Of a stretch of 64,000 nucleotides of DNA, positions 1 through 8,313 are shown piece after piece. Made by a program: the position numbers and the translations under genes. Source of the stretch: Candidatus Nitrosocosmicus franklandus. Lineage in GTDB: Archaea > Thermoproteota > Nitrososphaeria > Nitrososphaerales > Nitrososphaeraceae. Location of the stretch: NCBI RefSeq assembly GCF_900696045.1, contig NZ_LR216287.1, positions 1,655,854 through 1,719,853 on the forward strand, read 5' to 3'. Positions within the stretch are counted from its first letter, which is position 1. Each line of letters begins with the position of its first letter. The notes beneath the pieces were generated by a model that searched no databases, was not told where the DNA came from, and saw only the letters and a program-made list of their open reading frames with translations.

Positions 1-665
1 TTGTGATCTTGGTTTTCCACAATATTTGATTGAATTGTATTACAAGGGATACAATATCCAGAAACTCTATTAAGCAATATATAAGAAATTGCACCAAAGC
101 GAACAAACGTGGTATAAATTTCAAATAACAGCTTTTTAGTGCCTTCTATATCCAAATCATCCATTTTCATTGTCAGAATCAACTTGTCAGCAATTGATAG
201 TGCATTAATCGACCAATGTCTTATTCCCGGACTCGTATCTATTATAATATAATCTGCATCAAGCTTGGTAATTATTTGCTCTCTAAGGAAAACCAATTTT
301 CTGAACTGCTTTTTCCAATAATCTGTTCCGTTGCCCATTTCAAACTTGAATATTGCATCTCGACTCGGATTTGAAAAACCAGTATAAAGTCTCCCCTTTG
401 AATTGGTTTGTTCTTGTCCTTGTGGAAAAAGCAAGGGAGTTGTATCAATTATGGATTCGTGTATGTCGGCATTATTATCTAAAAAATCGTTTATCCATTT
501 CTTTGGATTTGTCTTAAAATAATTGTGCAAACTAGGTGCATATACATCAAGATCGAGTATGGCAACCTTCTTCCCCATTTGAACGAGCAGTGCTGCAGCA
601 TTTGCAGCAATTGTTGTCTTACCAGTGCCCCCTTTATAGGAATGTATCGCTATACAATGAGTCAT
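1..665 (-). CDS. ParA/MinD-family P-loop ATPase, partial
   Basis: The frame is open from an ATG at 665 to the left edge of the window, so the C-terminus is missing. The protein begins MTHCIAIHSYKGGTGKTT, the deviant Walker A motif (KGGxGKT) of ParA/MinD/Soj ATPases at residues 11-18. It is followed by a predicted amphipathic helix and a VAILDLDVYAPS strand (Walker A-prime region). A later strand, ADYIIIDTSPGIRHWS, is the Walker B-like site that opens the switch II region. The family dimerises on ATP and positions DNA, chemosensory arrays or other cargo. No ParB or parS partner is visible here, so partitioning of a replicon cannot be claimed. About 221 residues are visible. Confidence 0.85.
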   Translation of the reverse strand, partial: MTHCIAIHSYKGGTGKTTIAANAAALLVQMGKKVAILDLDVYAPSLHNYFKTNPKKWINDFLDNNADIHESIIDTTPLLFPQGQEQTNSKGRLYTGFSNPSRDAIFKFEMGNGTDYWKKQFRKLVFLREQIITKLDADYIIIDTSPGIRHWSINALSIADKLILTMKMDDLDIEGTKKLLFEIYTTFVRFGAISYILLNRVSGYCIPCNTIQSNIVENQDH

Positions 666-983
666 ACTAAGTTTGCCTATTATTGTACTTCAAAGTTTGA
701 TATTAAATCTTTTGAATTTATATGCTTGGCATATCGTCATTTAGCCAGAACTAATAGGAAACCTTTCCTGTTTTTGTAAATTTTGTATTTAATCATGTCT
801 ATATACTTTTGAATGTTCATTTCGTCATTATGAAGTATCACAATTGGATAATTAATTTGTACGATATTAAATCAAAAAAGTGACGGCAAAAGCAATAATA
901 ATAAATAGCCATCAAAAATTCAGAATACATAAAAGCAAACATTTACCTATAGGTTAAACCCACTTTTGACGGGATTTCTGTTT
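666..983. other. intergenic region between divergent genes
   Basis: AT-rich stretch separating the leftward ParA-type gene from the rightward DUF504 gene. Both starts face away from it, so it must carry both promoters. I see no RNA gene or long open frame on either strand that looks coding. Confidence 0.5.
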
Positions 984-1196
984 ATGGTTAAAAAGGGCAT
1001 ATTGCAGGAAATTTTCAGCAAAGCACTTTATGCAGATAATCCATCGACTTATGTGGTGACTTACAGAGATCACGATATTTATCGACGAATTGCTTTAGAT
1101 GAATTCGTATTCATTTCCGAATATTTTCAGAAGATTCCTGCATCGAGAATAATCCGGGTCGAATTACGAGGACGAATACTTTATGAAAAAAATTAA
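984..1196 (+). CDS. DUF504 (UPF0248) family small protein
   Basis: A 70-residue protein. The frame is open from a TTG at 966, but the ATG at 984 (MVKKGILQEI) is the better start because DUF504 proteins begin close to that point. The ending, with an IPASRIIRVELRGRILYEK-type segment, matches the family's IPxHRIxxIRxxGxxxWxR core. DUF504 is a small archaeal domain whose proposed roles are in RNA metabolism; its biochemical activity is not established. The next gene starts 36 bp downstream on the same strand and may be co-transcribed. The assignment is by recalled motif only. Confidence 0.65.
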   Translation: MVKKGILQEIFSKALYADNPSTYVVTYRDHDIYRRIALDEFVFISEYFQKIPASRIIRVELRGRILYEKN

Positions 1197-1231
1197 AATA
1201 ATACCACGCTGAAACACCAATAACAATAATC

Positions 1232-1651
1232 ATGGAAAAAAATGTTACTGATTTTAGTAGCCTGTGTAATAAGCTAGTGGGATTAGATCCGAGAATTCGT
1301 TTCGTGGGGGTTACTGATAAACATGGCATGATACTTACAACCGCGGAGAGAACAGGTATAGTTCCTCTTTTAAATGATGAAGAAACTGAACAATATGCTA
1401 TTACTGCATCAACTAGACAATATACTAGATTGAGATGGCAAGATCTACTTGGAAAACTAAATTATACATGTTCCTTGTATGAAAAAATTTTGAGAATTAC
1501 AATCCCAATAACAAATCAAAAAAATAGGTTGGAATATTTGTTAATCTTCACTTTAGATCCGAATACCGATGATTTTGATTATCTTATTATGGAAAAAGTA
1601 ATTCCTGTGGTTACTAACTTCTTTTCAAGGATTTTGACAAAATCATATTGA
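1232..1651 (+). CDS. thaumarchaeal conserved protein, DUF6659-like
   Basis: A 139-residue soluble protein. An N-terminal helix leads into a VGLDPRIRFVGVTDKHGMIL segment that looks like the opening strand-turn-strand of a roadblock or PAS-like sensor fold. A second sheet (KILRITIPI, EYLLIFTLDP) and a C-terminal amphipathic helix follow. I recall thaumarchaeal DUF6659 proteins with a similar opening but cannot confirm this by search. There are no catalytic motifs, membrane spans or cysteine clusters. Its position after the DUF504 gene suggests co-expression; function is unknown. Confidence 0.6.
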   Translation: MEKNVTDFSSLCNKLVGLDPRIRFVGVTDKHGMILTTAERTGIVPLLNDEETEQYAITASTRQYTRLRWQDLLGKLNYTCSLYEKILRITIPITNQKNRLEYLLIFTLDPNTDDFDYLIMEKVIPVVTNFFSRILTKSY

Positions 1652-1806
1652 TTTGTAATGTTGGCTAGAATGTTGTCCAAATCGTTTCAAAACAGCTATA
1701 TTTTAAAAATTGAGGATACTACTTATTTTTATTATTATATATTGATAATTTCGGATAACTGATTTAATTTATGATCTAGAATCGCCCGAGTCCATACCAT
1801 GTAAAT

Positions 1807-1821
1807 AAATATTTTTAAAAC
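1807..1821 (+). promoter_or_regulatory. probable TATA box of the dihydropteroate synthase-like gene
   Basis: The A/T-only tract AAATATTTTTAAAAC lies 18-32 nt before the ATG at 1839, the expected place for an archaeal TATA element serving a nearly leaderless transcript. Confidence 0.4.
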
Positions 1822-1838
1822 AATTAATGTTATTTTGA

Positions 1839-2705
1839 ATGTTGACGACTATAGGTAATACTTCCATTCATCCTGATGAGCCTGTGAAGATCATGGGAAT
1901 TATTAACGTCAGTCCCGAATCATTTTATCAAAATTCAATCAAAAGAACCGAAAATGAAATACAAGATACACTGTCTGAAATGGAGGCTTCCGGGGTAGAC
2001 ATAATAGACGTCGGAGGCATGTCTACTGCTCCATATCTTAGAACAATAATTCCCGTTGAACTCGAGATAAAAAGATTGTTTAATGCTGTGTCTGCAATTA
2101 GGCAAATTAGTGATATCCCAATTTCCATAGACACTCCTCGATCTGATGTAGTTAGATCTCTTTTGAAATTGGAAATAAATGCCATAAACGATGTCACTGG
2201 ATTGAAATATGACACTAAAATGTCCAAACTCGCATATGAAAATGATCTACCGATAATTATAGGAGCACACATATCTAACAATGTAAATTCATATTATAGT
2301 GGAGATGTGCACGATACTCTTTCGCTTATACGAGATAGTATTACTATCGCACAGAAATCTAACATCGACCTTGATAATATGATCGTTGATCCTTCTATTG
2401 GTTTTTTTAGACAATCCGGAAATAGTCCCTTTTTCTCAAGAATCAAAGGGATGGAGTGGTATATTCGTGACTTGGAAATTCTCTCTAATATCGAGATGTT
2501 TAAATCTCTGTCTATTCCACTTTGTGTTTCAATTTCAAGAAAATCATTTATCCAGTCACTGTTTGGACTAAATGTTGAGGATAGATTAATTCCATCAATT
2601 ATATCCGAAGTGCACTGTGCTATTCATGGGGCCTCATTAATAAGAACTCACAATGTCAAAGAGACCAGACAAGCTCTTGATATGCTTAATTTATTAAGGG
2701 AATGA
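1839..2705 (+). CDS. folP: dihydropteroate synthase-like pterin-binding enzyme
   Basis: A 288-residue TIM-barrel protein with the pterin-binding signatures of dihydropteroate synthase: MGIINVSPESF (residues 19-29), DIIDVGGMSTAP (about 54-65), ISIDTPRSD (about 95-103), INDVTG (about 116-121) and SRKSF near residue 234, which in DHPS holds the pterin/sulfonamide pocket. In bacteria the enzyme joins a pterin pyrophosphate to p-aminobenzoate. Archaea with methanopterin-type C1 carriers need an analogous step, and the archaeal homologues are poorly characterised, so the exact substrate is open. The length is normal. The DVGGMSTAP segment departs from the bacterial GGESTRPG form. Confidence 0.82.
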   Translation: MLTTIGNTSIHPDEPVKIMGIINVSPESFYQNSIKRTENEIQDTLSEMEASGVDIIDVGGMSTAPYLRTIIPVELEIKRLFNAVSAIRQISDIPISIDTPRSDVVRSLLKLEINAINDVTGLKYDTKMSKLAYENDLPIIIGAHISNNVNSYYSGDVHDTLSLIRDSITIAQKSNIDLDNMIVDPSIGFFRQSGNSPFFSRIKGMEWYIRDLEILSNIEMFKSLSIPLCVSISRKSFIQSLFGLNVEDRLIPSIISEVHCAIHGASLIRTHNVKETRQALDMLNLLRE

Positions 2706-2761
2706 AAGAATCGAATTGTAACAGTTATAACTATTGAACTACAAAGAGATATTGGTTTGAT

Positions 2762-3388
2762 TTGAAGAAGGTTCATGAGATTAATCGTGTTACTCCCGGA
2801 GTATTGCTATCTGTAATCGAGGAATTCGATGCAGGCAAAAATACCTACGTAGATGAAGGTGATGTCAGGTCTTCTGTAATTGGAGGTTCAGCAATAGACT
2901 TTTCTGACCGCATATTAAATGTAGAGCAAAAGAATCCACCAATGATTCCTAAAATTGGTGATGTTGTAGTAGGATACATCGATATGTTATTTGGAAATAT
3001 GATATCTGTAAGAATACTTTATATAAATGAAAAATTTTCCAAATCTGGGTTTTCGGCCATAGCATCCACACGTATATCAAATGCTAGTAGCAACTACAAT
3101 TCGAATTGGCGAGATAGAAGCTATAAGGGTAAATATATTTTCAAAGTAGGTGATATAATCAGAGGGAAAGTTTATAGCTTGTTAAATTCTTCGATTCATT
3201 TAACTTTGGATGAAAAAGATTTGGGAGTAGTTTATACCATATGTTTTTCTTGTGGTCATGAATTTACTAAAGTTCCTGGTGGATTAAAATGCAATTTCTG
3301 TGGTAATTTTGAAGAAAGAAAAGTTTCAACCGATTTTGGTAAGGAATCTTTTACAGCTTTGTATGATAAACAGTTTCTTAAACTATGA
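2762..3388 (+). CDS. csl4: exosome RNA-binding subunit Csl4
   Basis: A 208-residue protein with three parts: an N-terminal PGxxL-type domain (residues 10-60), an S1-like beta-barrel (about 65-155, from IGDVVVGYIDML to SIHLTLDE), and a C-terminal zinc ribbon with two CxxC pairs (CFSCGHE and CNFCGN, about 163-182). This layout is that of archaeal Csl4, which caps the Rrp41/Rrp42 ring and recruits RNA substrates. The start is a TTG at 2762; no upstream ATG fits. The last bases overlap the start of the prephenate dehydratase gene by 4 bp, so the two are translationally coupled. Confidence 0.88.
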   Translation: MKKVHEINRVTPGVLLSVIEEFDAGKNTYVDEGDVRSSVIGGSAIDFSDRILNVEQKNPPMIPKIGDVVVGYIDMLFGNMISVRILYINEKFSKSGFSAIASTRISNASSNYNSNWRDRSYKGKYIFKVGDIIRGKVYSLLNSSIHLTLDEKDLGVVYTICFSCGHEFTKVPGGLKCNFCGNFEERKVSTDFGKESFTALYDKQFLKL

Positions 3389-4212
3389 AATTATGCGTCG
3401 GCTTTCAAGGCGAATCTGGATCATACAGTGAAGCCTCTGCTAGTAGCAGGTTCCCGGGTCCACACTATTCTTTTGTTCCTTTTAAATCCTTCCGAGAATT
3501 ATTTGACGGAATTGAAAATTCAGTAATTGATTTAGCCGTTGTACCTATTGAAAATTCTACGGAAGGTAGTGTAAATGAAACCTATGATTTGCTGGTAGAA
3601 AAACCTCTATTCGTGATTGGAGAAATATATCAAGAAATACACCATTGTTTAATTATTAATAAGCACTCATCTCCCGAAAATATTTCAGTTGTTTATTCTC
3701 ATCCACAAGCTCTAGCTCAGTGCAGAAGATATCTTCAATCAAAATCCTTAGATTCAATTCCAATGTATGATACTGCGGGTTCTGTTAAATTCATAAAAGA
3801 ATCCATGAAGCTCAATGCAGCTGCAATAGCAAGTAAACGCGCTGCTCAAATATATGATATGAAAATCTTAGATGAAAATATAGAAGATAACTCTAATAAT
3901 TATACTAGGTTTTTTATTATATCAAAAACCCATAAAAATGAGGCAAATCATGACAAAATATCTATTATATTTTCTATACCTCACACTCCGGGCTCATTAT
4001 ATTCAGTACTCAAGGAATTTGCATCGCGAAAAATAAATCTCACCAAAATTGAATCTAGACCTACAAAAAATGTACCTTGGGAATATTATTTTTTTGTAGA
4101 TTTAGAGGGCAATATGAATGAGAGAAGAATTTCTGAGTCAATTTCATCTATACAGAATCTTGTTAAATTCTTTAAATTGCTGGGAACATACAAGAAGGCT
4201 GAAATAAATTAA
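3385..4212 (+). CDS. pheA: prephenate dehydratase
   Basis: A 275-residue enzyme converting prephenate to phenylpyruvate in phenylalanine synthesis. The PDT domain covers residues 1-180, starting with VGFQGESGSYSE and carrying the catalytic TRF motif in NNYTRFFII (about 170-178). A C-terminal ACT domain (about 190-270) begins SIIFSIPHTPGSLYSVL and includes the ESRP loop that binds phenylalanine for feedback inhibition. It is a stand-alone PDT with no chorismate mutase domain, as usual in archaea. The ATG overlaps the csl4 stop region by 4 bp. Confidence 0.93.
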   Translation: MKLCVGFQGESGSYSEASASSRFPGPHYSFVPFKSFRELFDGIENSVIDLAVVPIENSTEGSVNETYDLLVEKPLFVIGEIYQEIHHCLIINKHSSPENISVVYSHPQALAQCRRYLQSKSLDSIPMYDTAGSVKFIKESMKLNAAAIASKRAAQIYDMKILDENIEDNSNNYTRFFIISKTHKNEANHDKISIIFSIPHTPGSLYSVLKEFASRKINLTKIESRPTKNVPWEYYFFVDLEGNMNERRISESISSIQNLVKFFKLLGTYKKAEIN

Positions 4213-4680
4213 TCAGGATTGCATTCTAGTTCTAATGCCAAGTCCCAGTACTACAATTCCGGTTATGATTAACATCATTTGGCCACTGAATGCTATAGGA
4301 CTAGCCTTTGAAAATGCTCCTAAACTTAGATTCAATGTATTATTACCATTGTTAACAACTTGAATCCTGTATTTACCATCTATCTCTGATGTAATAGTTT
4401 CATTAAAAATTCCATTGACATCTGTCTTATTTAATATTAAATTACTACTTGGGTCCAGAACCACGACTCTTGATCCTGATCCATTAATATAGATATTCGC
4501 TATATTGCCAGCATTCATGTCAGGTGTAAAAACCTCTGATTGATTAGGATCGATTGTTTCAGTTATCTCCACAAATCTCGGAGTGTATGAATCAATTATT
4601 GAAGCAATTCCTATTCCGATGAAGACAAAACCTGCAATAAAAAAAATTAAAAAAGAGCGCCTCCTTGATATAATTACCAT
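4213..4680 (-). CDS. membrane protein with extracytoplasmic beta-rich domain
   Basis: A 155-residue protein with a positively charged start (MVIISRRRS), a first membrane helix (about residues 9-29), an external domain of roughly 95 residues rich in Asn, Thr and Ser with potential N-glycosylation sites (NGSG, NKT, NET, NNT, NLS), and a second membrane helix near residues 130-149. The external part alternates beta-strands and resembles a small immunoglobulin or GOLD-type sandwich, but I do not recognise the family. It converges tail to tail with pheA with no gap. Function is unknown; a cell-surface location is inferred from topology. Confidence 0.65.
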   Translation of the reverse strand: MVIISRRRSFLIFFIAGFVFIGIGIASIIDSYTPRFVEITETIDPNQSEVFTPDMNAGNIANIYINGSGSRVVVLDPSSNLILNKTDVNGIFNETITSEIDGKYRIQVVNNGNNTLNLSLGAFSKASPIAFSGQMMLIITGIVVLGLGIRTRMQS

Positions 4681-5049
4681 AAATTGGCTTACTTAATCAT
4701 TTATTTAATATAATCTTTACATGATTTAGATATATTAGTTTAATCACCAATCGTTAAAGTACAAAAATTAATTCGATAGAATATTTGCTAAACTTGAACC
4801 TTGATACATATACCAGTCTGCTAAAATCCAAACATGAAAATCATGTTTAGTTTTTTCAATCATTTCTCTCTTTTCCTATTTGTTATATTTCTTCCTTGTA
4901 TCCTGTTTTATTATCGAAAATGCTTGTTATTTTTTTGCAACATTCAAATATAATACTAAAACCCTGCCTGTTAAAGAAGACGTGGTTTTAATTAACTTTT
5001 CAGACAATATTGCTATCCTCATAATCCCAGTACGATTTTATCGTTTAAA
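4681..5049. other. intergenic region, no gene seen
   Basis: AT-rich spacer between the membrane-protein gene, which reads leftward away from it, and the 3' end of the Dph2 gene. The one open frame inside (from about 4880) has biased low-complexity sequence and no recognisable motif. No RNA gene was found. Confidence 0.4.
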
Positions 5050-6051
5050 CTACAACCAGTGTTGAATTCTAAAAAATTCATCGACGGGTTCCTTTTTTAA
5101 TAATTTAATTAATGTTAATGCCTGTGGGACTGAAAGTACTGGCTTTGAAAAAAAATTGTCCGTACCCAATCTGGGACAAGCTACCTGGACAAAAGCGTCT
5201 ATTTCCCTAAAATTTTCTAGTCTTTCGTTAGTGATTTCGGTCATAGCTAATAACTGGGTATTCATTCCCAATTTTTTTAATTCTTTTCTGAGTTCTAATG
5301 CTTTGATATTTGCAAATTGCCCTTCCTTGAGACCGATTATTATTCCAATGGTTTTTGCATCAAGTGCTTTGTACACTGACAAGATCGCTCTCTTCTTCAC
5401 AACCTCTGCTTCTTCATTTATTTGTGTAAATTCCTCAAAATATGGATCTAACATGAATGTAGGCTTTTCTGTGGAGAGAGCTACTCCTATCGAATGGAAT
5501 CTACTCTGGCCAAGAAATATGAATGCCTCCACATTATGCTGAAATTTATGTAAGGGATGAAATTCGCAACCGAATACTTGTGCATCATTTAACTGTCCTT
5601 TGCCTTTTCCTAATTCTACATTATATCCACTCTTCTCAAATATTCTTCTGACGGTATCAATTTGGTGTAAGTGCTGGCTATATGTAACTAACGATATCGT
5701 TTTGTATTTTCCTTTTAGTTCATTGGCACACTTCATTGCAATCTTTTCAAAACTGATAGTGTCAAAAGCGTTTATCATAAATACTTTTTCACCAAAGTTT
5801 TCTAAACTGATCGTGTGTCCTATGTTAAACAATATATCTGCTCTCAGCATTTCTGCAGCCTTAGTATTTAAATCACAAGAACCCCAACTTCTATCGCTTA
5901 TGATATAGGACGTTATACCAAATTCCTTCTCGATATTTTCCGAAACTTTTTGAATTTTTGGTAACAATGGCTCAGGGCCGTTCAAAGCTACTGAACGAGG
6001 TTTCTTTGATCTAATAATTTTAAAAATACTTTCCTCATCTATTTGAATCAT
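5050..6051 (-). CDS. dph2: diphthamide biosynthesis enzyme Dph2
   Basis: A 333-residue radical-SAM-like enzyme that transfers the 3-amino-3-carboxypropyl group of SAM to a histidine of elongation factor 2, the first step of diphthamide synthesis. Three separated cysteines that bind the [4Fe-4S] cluster are visible: C59 in WGSCDLNT, one near residue 162 in GCEFHPL, and one near 292 in VACPRLGTDN. The three repeated Rossmann-like subdomains and the length match archaeal Dph2 homodimers. It stands alone; the flanking genes are unrelated. Confidence 0.92.
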   Translation of the reverse strand: MIQIDEESIFKIIRSKKPRSVALNGPEPLLPKIQKVSENIEKEFGITSYIISDRSWGSCDLNTKAAEMLRADILFNIGHTISLENFGEKVFMINAFDTISFEKIAMKCANELKGKYKTISLVTYSQHLHQIDTVRRIFEKSGYNVELGKGKGQLNDAQVFGCEFHPLHKFQHNVEAFIFLGQSRFHSIGVALSTEKPTFMLDPYFEEFTQINEEAEVVKKRAILSVYKALDAKTIGIIIGLKEGQFANIKALELRKELKKLGMNTQLLAMTEITNERLENFREIDAFVQVACPRLGTDNFFSKPVLSVPQALTLIKLLKKEPVDEFFRIQHWL

Positions 6052-6638
6052 ATTAAATATCTATTTGAATCCTATTTGATTCTATTCATTAATATTCTTA
6101 TGTTTTGTGAATCACGTTAAATGGTGTGTTAATTACTCTATAAACTAATTCTTTCTTGTGGGATCTCATACTGGTTTGAATTGATTATTTTCATTTAAGA
6201 TCCAATGATCTGCTAATAAAATTTATGAAACCTTGAAATATTAGAAAAATTGTGAAAAAATATTATTGCAAGCAGATTTCTCTATGACACTAATTTATGA
6301 TGTTATAAAAATAGTAAAAAAATTGTTACCGTAATCAGGAGTTTCGATAATCGAAATAATGTCCTCTAATTCTAAATTGCTTCCAATAAGTCATTGTCTT
6401 GAAGAGTAGAATAAGAGAATAGGAAGAGAACGGTGGAAATAGGATTGTGATTATTGAAGACACCACTGAACTCGGTCCAATCTCATAGATCAAATATCAA
6501 CTACAATTTTCGATCGTAAGATCTTCCTACTACATAACGTGTAAATTTGTTCGTAGTAAGATGTTTGTCAATGTTTGATCACGATCTGATGGTGTGTGTG
6601 CCATGTAAAGAATACATCAGTAATGATTCTTGTAAATG
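6052..6638. other. 587-bp intergenic region
   Basis: No coding frame or RNA gene is recognisable. It holds imperfect inverted arms CTTCCTACTAC (near 6523) and GTAGTAAGATG (near 6555), separated by about 20 bp, which could form a weak hairpin. The region lies upstream of the leftward Dph2 gene and downstream of the leftward wHTH gene. Confidence 0.4.
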
Positions 6639-7013
6639 TTAATTCTCTAGTAATTTACTAGTCATGACAAGTGTTTTATCCTTGCCTTTTTCTAAAGCTT
6701 CATCTACTAACATGTTTATTGTTTCTATCGAATATAAACTCAATATCTCTACCAATTTAAAATCTCTATTTACCTCATAATTCCTTATCTTTCCTTTATG
6801 TCTATTTTCCACTATAATCTTGTTTTTGACTAACTGAGGTAAAATTCTTTGAACTGATCTCAATGGGGTGTCACTGAGCTTGCTTATTTCCTTCGATGTG
6901 AATTTAAATTCTTGATTAATTATCAAAAAATCAATAATTCTAGCTATATTGTTTCTAAAAATCCGTTCTAGAGGTCTGTTCTTTACAATGTTTAGATCGG
7001 TACTATCATCCAT
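6639..7013 (-). CDS. winged helix-turn-helix transcriptional regulator
   Basis: A 124-residue protein. A DNA-binding wHTH occupies about residues 20-85: helix NNIARIIDFLIINQ, then FTSKEISKLSDTPLRSVQRILPQLVKNKII as helix-turn-recognition helix, and the wing around HKGKIRNYEVN. The C-terminal tail, ending in a lysine-rich amphipathic helix, may dimerise. Small regulators of this kind are abundant in thaumarchaea, with mostly unknown targets. It lies 20 bp downstream of the GNA1-like gene in the same direction, so the two are probably one transcript. Confidence 0.72.
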   Translation of the reverse strand: MDDSTDLNIVKNRPLERIFRNNIARIIDFLIINQEFKFTSKEISKLSDTPLRSVQRILPQLVKNKIIVENRHKGKIRNYEVNRDFKLVEILSLYSIETINMLVDEALEKGKDKTLVMTSKLLEN

Positions 7014-7033
7014 ACATAGATAACTATTTTATT

Positions 7034-7504
7034 CTATAAATATATTGCGCCAAATTTGGCGTTAAGATCCATTCTCATCATTATTCCTTTTTTTGCAAAT
7101 CCCAACTTTTCGTAAAATTTCGCCACTTTTGCATCACAGTCAAGTATAATCTTATAACATCCTTGCTCCCTCGCTAGTTTTATTAATTCATTAATTATTT
7201 TTCTTCCTACGCCTCTTCCCTCAAATCCCTTTCTAGTTGCAACATCTTCAATATGACCAACTTTTCCTCCGTTATGTATAAATTTCTGTTCAATCAATAG
7301 CGTAGCTGTACCTATTATTTTTTTACTTTCTAGATCTTCGGCGACAATGATTATATAATTTTGATCACCTAATACCTTTCCAATTACATCTCTCTTTAAT
7401 TCGTCATTTGAATAAATATCTCCAACTACAGTTAAATTTGAGAGTGTTTCAAAAAATCCATTGTCAAAATCTTTTTCTGTAATTTTTCTAACTAAAAATG
7501 ACAT
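7034..7504 (-). CDS. GNAT acetyltransferase, glucosamine-6-phosphate N-acetyltransferase (GNA1)-like
   Basis: A 156-residue GNAT-fold enzyme. The acetyl-CoA loop is RKGFEGRGVGRKII, in the R/QxxGxG/A form, with HIEDVAT just before it and YKIILDCDAKVAKFYEKLGF after it. The combination of GHIEDVAT and KIILDCD with FYEKLGF is the pattern of GNA1, which acetylates glucosamine-6-phosphate on the way to UDP-GlcNAc. Most bacteria and many archaea instead acetylate glucosamine-1-phosphate. A phosphoglucosamine mutase gene lies about 10 kb away. Substrate assignment is by resemblance only. Confidence 0.75.
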   Translation of the reverse strand: MSFLVRKITEKDFDNGFFETLSNLTVVGDIYSNDELKRDVIGKVLGDQNYIIIVAEDLESKKIIGTATLLIEQKFIHNGGKVGHIEDVATRKGFEGRGVGRKIINELIKLAREQGCYKIILDCDAKVAKFYEKLGFAKKGIMMRMDLNAKFGAIYL

Positions 7505-7869
7505 TGATGGATTCTATTTCTATATTATTCAAATTATTCTTTACTTTAGTGTTTTTTCTATTTTATATGTATTTCAATTGAATACCGTACAAAAATTGAT
7601 TAATTAGTGAAATCAGCAGCGTATTATAGATTGTGTCATTTTGTTTTGTTAACAAGCAAGAGGTACCCTTCAGCATTTAATGAGCACTTTTTCATCTTAA
7701 TTTCAAATATCCCTATTTGATGACCATTCCATAACACTTTTTATTTACTATTAGAATTAAACTATATAATGTATTTATCTCATCCACTTGTATAAAACAA
7801 TTACAGATTCTTTAGAAATGCTAATTAATATATTTCATTTACTTAATTATTAGTGTAAAAATAGTATCC
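7505..7869. other. intergenic region between divergent genes
   Basis: AT-rich spacer between the leftward acetyltransferase gene and the rightward response-regulator gene. It must contain both promoters; no gene or RNA structure is recognisable. Confidence 0.4.
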
Positions 7870-8289
7870 ATGACTTCCAAAGTTGAAATTAACAATCCGT
7901 CTAAGAATAAAATGGCCAGAGTAATGGTTGTAGATGACGAGAAAGATATTCTTAGGATTATTAAGAGGGATTTAGAAATAACCAATGAATTCCAAGTTGA
8001 AGTATTTTCAAGTGGACATGATGCGTTGAATTCTTTTAGGAATCATGAGCTGGGATATTATGACGTCATTATTACTGATATACGTATGCCCCGGATGAAT
8101 GGATTTGAGTTGTATAGACATATAAAAGAAATGCGTCCCAACACCAAAATAGCATTTATCACTGCATTTGAAATAAATAAAGATGAATTTACAAAAGTAC
8201 TTCCTTCTATTGATGTTAAAGATTTTATAATAAAACCAATTGACATGAATGATTTGATTTTTAAAATCAAATCTATGTTAACTACTTGA
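7870..8289 (+). CDS. response regulator, receiver domain only
   Basis: A 139-residue CheY-like receiver with the full active site: the acidic pair in VVDDEKD (about residues 21-24), phospho-acceptor D70 in IITDIRMPRMNGFEL, the Thr in FITAFEI, and the conserved Lys in FIIKPID near the end. No output domain follows, so the signal must pass by protein contact or to another regulator. The gene ends 24 bp before the histidine kinase start, and the two almost certainly form a two-component pair. Such pairs occur in thaumarchaea but are rare in many other archaea. Confidence 0.9.
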   Translation: MTSKVEINNPSKNKMARVMVVDDEKDILRIIKRDLEITNEFQVEVFSSGHDALNSFRNHELGYYDVIITDIRMPRMNGFELYRHIKEMRPNTKIAFITAFEINKDEFTKVLPSIDVKDFIIKPIDMNDLIFKIKSMLTT

Positions 8290-8313
8290 AACAAGATCTC
8301 AACTCAACTATAA

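Noticed and set aside
1928-2281. 117-codon minus-strand frame within the dihydropteroate synthase gene
   Set aside because: Antisense to a clear TIM-barrel enzyme with motifs throughout; no independent support.
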